A stretch of 7,181 nt of DNA from Nitrospirota bacterium. GTDB taxonomy: Bacteria > Nitrospinota_A > UBA7883. Where the stretch lies: the NCBI GenBank assembly GCA_011052055.1, contig DRJW01000034.1, positions 1 through 7,181 of the forward strand. The letters run 5' to 3'. A program made the position numbers and the translations under genes. Positions 1 to 5,900 of the stretch are shown here, in pieces (position 1 is the stretch's first letter; every line of letters starts with the position of its first letter). The notes under the pieces were generated by a model. The model made no database searches and was not told where the DNA came from. It saw only the letters and a list, made by a program, of their open reading frames with translations.

Positions 1-850
1 CCAGGTTCTGATTCGGCATTCTGCCCCTGGTATAAACAATGAGCTCGCCCCGTCTTAAAAACTGCTCCGACACCGCCACCGCCTGGTTCAAAAGCCCGCC
101 CGGATCGTTACGCAAATCGAGAACCAGCCCTTTGAAGCCTTCCTGTTTGAATTTATTTAACGCTTTGCGAAGATCGGCCCCCACGTCTCTGCTGAACGAC
201 CGGAGACGGACATATCCCCATTTGCCTGGGAGCGTTGTGCTTTTCACGCTTGTGACTTTTATGATGTCTCTTACTATTTTAAAATCTTTCGGCCTATCGA
301 GCCCTTTCCTGATTACCGTTATGGTCACAGACTCGCCTCTTTTGCCGCGCATTTTACGCACAGCCTCCATAAGGTTCATGTCGAAAGTCGATTCCCCGTT
401 CACCTTGACGATCCTGTCGCCCGCCTCTATTCCGGCGCTTGCGGCCGGTGTGTCATCAATAGGAGCCACCACTGTGAGTATGTCGTCTTTAATCGTAATC
501 TCTATCCCGATACCTCCAAACTCACCATCCGTTTCGGCCTGCATTTCCTTATACATTTCCGGGGACATGTAGCTCGAATGTGGATCGAGCGCCCTCATCA
601 TGCCGTTAATGGCCCCGTCGACCAGCTTCGATGGTTTCACGTCATCCACATAATTAGTCTCTATTAGTGAAAGAACGTCGGCGAACACCTCTAGCTGGTC
701 ATAGGTTTTAACAACCGCCATCACATTGTTGGACTTGAGCGCGCCTAAAGCTATGCCAAAAGCAAACGCGATAAAAAGAGCCGCGATCGAATAACGGCCA
801 GTCTTTCTGGAATGATTCTTCACTTTACCTTCTGTTACTTTGTCTGACAT
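1..850 (-). CDS. ctpA: Carboxyl-terminal processing protease (S41 family), N-terminal 283 codons, cut by window edge
   Basis: This is the start of a Ctp/Prc-type serine protease, which trims or degrades proteins at their C-termini in the periplasm or cell envelope. The ATG is at 850-848 and the frame stays open to the window edge. Residues about 20-38 form one hydrophobic segment after a basic N-terminus, so it is an uncleaved signal-anchor or signal peptide. Residues 50-105 match the family's helical N-terminal region (ETNYVDD, then ALDPHSSYM). Residues 105-183 are a PDZ domain, with FGGIGIEI and the AGIEAGDRIVKVNG stretch. The S41 core begins near residue 195 and includes VLDLRNDPGGLL at 243-254. 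The catalytic Ser and Lys would lie beyond the window, so activity cannot be judged. The start is supported by AGGA at 861-858, seven bases upstream. It lies 12 bp after a transketolase subunit, probably in the same operon. Confidence 0.93.
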   Translation of the reverse strand, partial: MSDKVTEGKVKNHSRKTGRYSIAALFIAFAFGIALGALKSNNVMAVVKTYDQLEVFADVLSLIETNYVDDVKPSKLVDGAINGMMRALDPHSSYMSPEMYKEMQAETDGEFGGIGIEITIKDDILTVVAPIDDTPAASAGIEAGDRIVKVNGESTFDMNLMEAVRKMRGKRGESVTITVIRKGLDRPKDFKIVRDIIKVTSVKSTTLPGKWGYVRLRSFSRDVGADLRKALNKFKQEGFKGLVLDLRNDPGGLLNQAVAVSEQFLRRGELIVYTRGRMPNQNL

Positions 851-857
851 TTTTCTA

Positions 858-861
858 TCCT
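858..861 (-). promoter_or_regulatory. Ribosome binding site of the Ctp protease
   Basis: On the minus strand AGGA lies seven bases before the ATG at 850. It sits immediately after, and nearly touching, the TGA stop (865-863) of the upstream transketolase subunit. This geometry favours translation from one shared mRNA and fixes the protease start. Confidence 0.6.
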
Positions 862-862
862 A

Positions 863-1831
863 TCAGCTTTGGGCGTTACTTACCGGCTCTTTTTTCATGG
901 AAACGGCCTTATGGACGGCGTCTGCTATGCTTATAGCGTTCATCCCGTAATGATCGAGCAATTGCTCCGGTTTTCCCGACTGACCCACCGGTTTTTTCAT
1001 CCCGACGCGAATGACGGGAACAGGCCCCACCTCGCAGACGGCTTCGGCGACGGCAGAGCCAAGCCCCCCTATTATAGAGTGCTCTTCTGCAGCGACAATG
1101 GCGCCTGTAGACGCCGCCATTTTAGCCACAAGACCGGTGTCTAAAGGCTTGATGGTGGACATATTCACAACCGCCGCCATGATTCCATCTTTTGCCAGCA
1201 GATCAGCGGCCTCCAGCGATTTGGCGACCATATAACCGCAGGCTATGATGGCGGCGTCCGGGCCGTCACGCACGACCGATCCTTTGCCGATATCAAACTC
1301 AAAGCCCTCATCGGTAACAACAGGCAATTTGTCACGGGCAGTCCTTAAATAGACAGGCCCCCTGGTCTTTACGATAGTTTTCATCGCGGATGTCGTCTCA
1401 TGCGCGTCCGCCGGGACAATGACAGTCATGTTGGGCATTATACGCATAAGCGCAATATCCTCCAGCGCCTGGTGCGTAGGCCCATCCTCACCGACGGTGA
1501 TACCGCCATGAGACGCCACTATCTTCACATTCATATTCGAAAGGCATACCGACTGCCGCACCTGATCCCACGCTCTTCCAGACGCGAAAACCGCGAACGT
1601 AGAAGCGAACGGGATTTTACCGACGGCGGCTAAACCGGCGGCGGTCGAAATCATATCCTGCTCTGCTATTCCCATGTTAAAAAACCGCTCCGGATATTTC
1701 TTCGCAAATTTAGAGGTGCGCGTAGAGCCGGACAAGTCGGCGTCGAGGACTACTATGGAGCGGTCTTGCGAGCCAAGCTCGACAAGAATCTCGCCGTATG
1801 CGTCCCTCAGCGATTTTTTATCAGATGTCAT
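863..1831 (-). CDS. Transketolase, C-terminal subunit (322 aa)
   Basis: This is the pyrimidine-binding plus C-terminal half of a split transketolase. With the N-terminal subunit it transfers two-carbon ketol units between sugar phosphates in the non-oxidative pentose phosphate pathway, in the cytoplasm. The opening SLRDAYGEILVELG is followed by VVLDADLSGST (27-37), typical of this subunit. GIAEQDM at 54-60 carries the conserved glutamate (E57) that activates thiamine diphosphate by contacting its aminopyrimidine ring. HGGITVGEDGPTHQ at 108-121 is the conserved substrate and cofactor loop. The C-terminal domain (about 190-310) includes EEHSIIGGLGSAVAE. About 320 residues is the normal length. 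The ATG at 1831 has no clear Shine-Dalgarno; it overlaps the stop of a six-codon reading frame as TAATG, so coupled translation is possible. A transketolase-like enzyme with another sugar substrate cannot be excluded. Confidence 0.95.
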   Translation of the reverse strand: MTSDKKSLRDAYGEILVELGSQDRSIVVLDADLSGSTRTSKFAKKYPERFFNMGIAEQDMISTAAGLAAVGKIPFASTFAVFASGRAWDQVRQSVCLSNMNVKIVASHGGITVGEDGPTHQALEDIALMRIMPNMTVIVPADAHETTSAMKTIVKTRGPVYLRTARDKLPVVTDEGFEFDIGKGSVVRDGPDAAIIACGYMVAKSLEAADLLAKDGIMAAVVNMSTIKPLDTGLVAKMAASTGAIVAAEEHSIIGGLGSAVAEAVCEVGPVPVIRVGMKKPVGQSGKPEQLLDHYGMNAISIADAVHKAVSMKKEPVSNAQS

Positions 1832-1851
1832 TACAGTTTATTATTAACCAT
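1831..1851 (-). other. Possible six-codon leader ORF overlapping the transketolase C-subunit start
   Basis: An ATG at 1851 opens a frame encoding MVNNKL. Its TAA stop shares one base with the ATG of the downstream gene (TAATG). It starts 13 bases after the stop of the N-terminal subunit. Neither ATG has a strong ribosome binding site; only GGCGGG precedes the leader. It could couple translation of the two subunits by reinitiation, or be chance in a short AT-rich spacer. Confidence 0.2.
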
Positions 1852-1864
1852 TTGAGCCCGCCAA

Positions 1865-2692
1865 TCAGGCAGGGTTTAACTCTTTTTTAGCCATCTCAAG
1901 CTCTTTGGCCGTAGGGGCGGCTCCATGATAGCTCGCCTTATTCTCCATGAACGACACGCCTTTGCCTTTTACCGTATGGGCCCATATGAGCGAGGGCTTG
2001 CCTTTGACCGCCACAGCTTTATCTATGGCCCCAAGCAACGCTGACATATCGTGTCCGTCGATCTCTATGACTTCCCATCCAAAAGCCCTCCATTTGTCGC
2101 CGATAGGCTCTATGCCCATCACGTCCTTGACGAACCCGTCAATTTGCAGACCGTTGTTGTCTAAAATCGCGACCAGATTGTCGAGCTTGTAATGAGCGGA
2201 TGTCATCGCCGCTTCCCAAACCTGCCCCTCCTGCGTTTCGCCATCCCCCATAAGACAGAAAATTACGCTTTTACTCTGGTCAAGCTTTAACCCCAGGGCC
2301 ATTCCGTTGGCTATCGAAAGCCCCTGCCCAAGCGATCCGGTGGTGACTTCCACTCCCGGCGTAGAAGGGCTGTATGGATGGCCGGAGAGCATCGAGCCAA
2401 GCTTTCTCAGGGAGGCCAGCTCACTTTTATCGAAATAGCCGCAACGCGCCAAAGTGACGTAGAGCGCCGGGGCGCCATGCCCTTTGCTTAACACGAACCT
2501 GTCTCTTTCAGCGCCGTTTTCCATCCCTGGTTTATGATTCATTTTAGAAAAATATAGCGCGGTTAAAATATCAATCGCTGATAAAGACCCGCCTGTGTGG
2601 CCCGATCCGGCTGTATGGAGCATCTCAAGTATGTCAATGCGAAGCTCGTCGGCTATTTTTGCCAGCTCTTCGCAGTCTTCAATACGTTTCAT
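1865..2692 (-). CDS. Transketolase, N-terminal (thiamine-diphosphate-binding) subunit (275 aa)
   Basis: This is the diphosphate-binding half of a split transketolase, partner of the gene 33 bp downstream. The cofactor motif is complete: GDGETQEGQVWEAA starts at 149 and the closing NN is at 179-180, the usual GDG-to-NN spacing of thiamine diphosphate enzymes. Active-site histidines are visible: H32 in SGHTGGSL, H72 in SKGHGAPALY, H105 in SGHPYS and H256 in YHGAAP. GSLGQGLSIANG at 119-130 is also typical. About 275 residues matches split N-subunits. The start is taken as the ATG at 2692-2690; the codon just upstream, TTG at 2695, could also initiate, but the purine run GAAAGAAG would then abut it directly. 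This is the first gene of the leftward operon. No strong promoter is visible upstream. Confidence 0.95.
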   Translation of the reverse strand: MKRIEDCEELAKIADELRIDILEMLHTAGSGHTGGSLSAIDILTALYFSKMNHKPGMENGAERDRFVLSKGHGAPALYVTLARCGYFDKSELASLRKLGSMLSGHPYSPSTPGVEVTTGSLGQGLSIANGMALGLKLDQSKSVIFCLMGDGETQEGQVWEAAMTSAHYKLDNLVAILDNNGLQIDGFVKDVMGIEPIGDKWRAFGWEVIEIDGHDMSALLGAIDKAVAVKGKPSLIWAHTVKGKGVSFMENKASYHGAAPTAKELEMAKKELNPA

Positions 2693-2774
2693 CAACTTCT
2701 TTCAATTAAACCACGCTCGCTCCGTCTTTCGTCAAACCCCGAAAGGAAATGATTGAAAAGCATGAGGCAAGCGG

Positions 2775-2859
2775 ATTGAACTTTCAAGCCTATGGGATTT
2801 TAATAAAAAACCTCGGCAAAAAAAGCCTATCCGACGGAATCGGCCTTAAAAAGTTCAAT
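2775..2859. repeat. Perfect 10-bp inverted repeat enclosing 65 bp
   Basis: ATTGAACTTT at 2775-2784 is the exact reverse complement of AAAGTTCAAT at 2850-2859. If transcribed leftward it could close a structured leader before the transketolase operon. Its interior contains the direct repeat AAGCCTAT, the short CCGA/TCGG hairpin and two A/T runs. It may equally be a paired binding site for a regulator, or chance in AT-rich DNA. Confidence 0.45.
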
Positions 2860-2912
2860 TTAACATCAAATTAAATCTGTTGCAAAGACATTTTATTCCA
2901 TATGCCCGCCAA

Positions 2913-2941
2913 TTGACATGGATTCCGTAACCTATTATAAT
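2913..2941 (+). promoter_or_regulatory. Perfect-consensus sigma70-type promoter for the large rod gene
   Basis: TTGACA at 2913-2918 and TATAAT at 2936-2941 match the housekeeping sigma consensus in all twelve positions, with the optimal 17-bp spacer. Transcription would start near 2948, giving a leader of about 43 bases. The DNA upstream is AT-rich, which could help. A 5-bp inverted repeat, AACCT 2929-2933 and AGGTT 2944-2948, flanks the -10 box and might be an operator. Confidence 0.85.
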
Positions 2942-2975
2942 CAAGGTTGTTAGTGGTGGATAAATCTCTTTCTTC

Positions 2976-2980
2976 GGGAG
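2976..2980 (+). promoter_or_regulatory. Ribosome binding site of the large rod gene
   Basis: GGGAG lies ten bases before ATG 2991 and four bases before an in-frame GTG at 2985. The spacing suits the ATG better, so ATG 2991 is taken as the start. The GTG would add only two residues. Confidence 0.6.
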
Positions 2981-2990
2981 TCTTGTGAAG

Positions 2991-5900
2991 ATGGCTCTAT
3001 ATGAGGGCTCTTTTCGTCCGGGCGCGAGCGATCTTGCGGACGAAGCGGACATCAGCCTGGATCATCCAGGCATATCCGTCCAGTCGGGCGCGAACAATCA
3101 GCCGGGAGCCGAAAAAGCCAGGTTGAGGCAGATAGCGTCTACTATCGCAATTTCGAGCGTTTCAGGCGGTTCTGGTAAATCGATAACCGCTGTCAATCTG
3201 GCCGCGACTCTGGCTCTGACCGGCAAACATGCGATTCTGGTCGATCTGGCTTTCGGCTCCCGTCCGTTGAGAAACCTTCTGGGAATGGATAAGGCCGGGC
3301 ACACTATAAAAGATTATTTGTCCGGAAAAATTAAAACACTTAAAAAAGCGGTAAGAAAAACTCCTTTTTACAATCTTTCACTTGTTGAAAGCGGAATCGA
3401 TTTTTTCAATTTCACCGATAAATCGCTTCGGCTTAAAAAAAACCTGATTAAGAAATTCTCACGGCTTGGAGCCGATTATGTGATTTTTGATCTGGGCCTT
3501 ATTTCAGACCATGTGAAACTCGATTACTTCCTTAACGCCGATATCCCGCTGGTGTTGACTGAGCCGGATGGAACGTCAACCGCCTCACTTAAGCGCCTTA
3601 TGCTCAACCTGGCCGCAAGGGCGGTCGAAACCGGTTTTCGCAAAACACCGCTGGTGAAAAAAGAAGCGGCCCTGCTAAAAATGAATAACGAATGGAGAGG
3701 ATCGACCTTTATCGACGAAGTAAGAAAACAGATCACTTCAAATCCCGCGCTTATTAAAAAACTTACCAAACTTGCCAACCGGCCACTGGCCCATATTCTT
3801 GTCAACAGGGTCAAAACCGGTGACCACCTGAAATTCGGGCCAGATATTAAAAAAACGCTTCAGAGCGTCACAGGGATGGAGATTGTCTATCTTGGCTTTA
3901 TCCCTGAAGATGCGCTTCTTGCCGGCATGTCGCTCAACAAAAGCCCGGTAGCCTATCTCGACCCTTCATCGACAGTTCATGAAATTTTCAGGAATGTCGC
4001 TTCGAGGGCGACAGGTCTCGATGAGATCGTGATTAATAAAAAAGCTCTCGATAAAGAAAGCCGCCGGCTCGAAATGGAAAAAGGCAGCGCTGTCAGCAGA
4101 ATGGAGGTCGAGCTTGAGTCTGCTCGCGCCCAAAAAGAGATATTGATAACAGAAGAGCTGGAGGAGTTGAGGGCAAAGCGCCGCGAAGCCATAAAAGGAG
4201 AGCTGAAAAAATATCATCACCAGCTCGAAGCGGAGCTGGAAGGAAAGCTTCAGGAGGATTATAACCGCGCAAGAGGCCTGATGAAAACAGAGTTGAACAG
4301 GGAGCGCGAAGATACAACACGCAGACTGGACAAGGAAGCTGAGGATTTCGAAAGTGAGAGGGTGTGCCAGGTAGAGGAGTCAATCCGGCGTATAGAGCGG
4401 ACGAAGCTCGAAAGCCTCGAAGAGGAAATTGTATCCCGCCGCCAGAAACGATTCCAGGATCTTGAAGATGAGATGGAGTCTGTAAAAGAGCGCCATTTGT
4501 GGAAACTCGACGGTGAAATTGAGAAAGCCCGCGCTCTGGCTTTAGAATCGCTGGCCCGTGAGGAGCGGGCGCGACGGGCGCAAATGGAAAAAACTTTCGC
4601 GAAAGAGAACAAACTTCGCCAGAAGGAGATACGGGCCAATTCTGCGAAGGAAGTTGAAAGCATCAAGGAGATGGTGTGGAGAGAGCTTGAGGGTGATCGT
4701 GAGAAAAAGATAGAAGAAAACAGCCGGGAGACGGAAAGGATACGCGAAGCTGAAAACGAGCTTTTACGCGCCGAGATAGAAAGAGCCAGGAGAAAATTAA
4801 AAAGCGGCGCCGTCGCCGAAGCTGAAACTTTGCGGAAAAACCTTGTCGATGAAGCTCACCGGGAAATAATGAGGCTTACTTCCAGTTTCGACACTGAATA
4901 TGTCCGGCACGGCGAATACCTGCGCTCGGTTTTGAATAAAAAGATAGCCCTTGAGCGGGAGATGCTGGCGAACCGGATGAACAATGAAATAGACAAATCC
5001 CGGCAGTCCAAAACATCCGAGTTGATCCAGGAGCTGGCCGATGACAGAAGCAAGAGGATAGCCGGGTTCGAGCGCGAGCTTATGCTTGAGCAGAAAAACG
5101 CCAGGGCCAAAGCCAACGGTCATCTGCGGAAAGAAATGGAAAGGAAAAAAGCTTTAATCAAAAAAAGCATTCACGATTTCAACCTGAAAGCCACGCGGAA
5201 AATCAAACTCGATAGAGATAACAGCATTTATGAGGCTGAAAGGAAAATCCTGGAGCTAAAATCAAGAAAATTCGAGGAGGTCAAAAAAGATTCGCAGGCG
5301 CTCTACGAGCAGATGTCCGGCGAGATGATTAACAGGGTTCAAGAGGATAAAAACGCCCGGCTTGAGCTTATGGAAAGCGAATTTAGCGCTCTTAGAAAAG
5401 AAAAAGATAAAGCCATGGACGACGCGCTAAAGCTCGAAAGGCAAAATCGTATTAATGATCTTTCAGAGGAGATAACTGGTCTGCGTCAGGAAATGAAAGA
5501 AGCTCTAAACCATGAGTCGCAGGAGATAAGGGGACGCTGGCTCGACCGCACAAGGGAGGAAGTCAGAAGAATCAAAGAATCGATGCTCTCCGCTATCGAA
5601 GAGAAATTAAAAGCCGAGCGCTCGGAGCTAAAGCACAATCTCAATGAGTCTTTGAAAGACGAGGAGAAAATTCTGCGTAACGAGCTTTCCGAGAGAATAA
5701 TCGCCGAAGAAGAAGCCGCGCGCCGCAGGCTGGTGGGACAGCTTGAGATAGAAAGACGGGAAGTTCGCGCCGAATTCATGGCGGAGATGCGGCCCCGGAT
5801 CACACGCCAGGAAATCGAAATGAAAAAGCGCGTGGAAGAGCGGCGTCTCGCGGCGGTCGACAAGCTCAAATCAGAAATAGAAAAGCTTAAGAACTTGAGC

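Larger units (their letters stand above)
2693..2990. other. AT-rich divergent intergenic region between the transketolase operon and the large rod gene
   Basis: These 298 bases hold no convincing gene. The right end has the consensus promoter and ribosome binding site of the large gene. The middle has a 10-bp inverted repeat (2775-2784 with 2850-2859), a direct repeat of AAGCCTAT at 2786-2793 and 2823-2830, and a small hairpin CCGA/TCGG near 2831-2843. Read leftward, that hairpin is followed about four bases later by seven T. Near the transketolase start there is a 6-bp stem, CTTTCG 2726-2731 with CGAAAG 2740-2745. The leftward promoter is not clear. The best candidate I see is TTGCAA (2885-2880), 17 bp, TAAATT (2862-2857), with only four of six matches in each box. 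Confidence 0.6.

Noticed and set aside
39..572. Plus-strand open frame of 177 codons at the left edge
   Set aside because: It lies opposite the protease gene, whose PDZ and S41 motifs are clear on the minus strand. The plus-strand product has no recognisable features.
2857..2885. Leftward promoter TTGCAA-17-TAAATT for the transketolase operon
   Set aside because: Only four of six matches in each box, in AT-rich DNA where such matches are common; mentioned in the spacer entry but not listed as a promoter.
2855..3052. Minus-strand 65-codon frame spanning the divergent promoter
   Set aside because: It covers the consensus promoter and the start of the large gene, and its product has no recognisable features.
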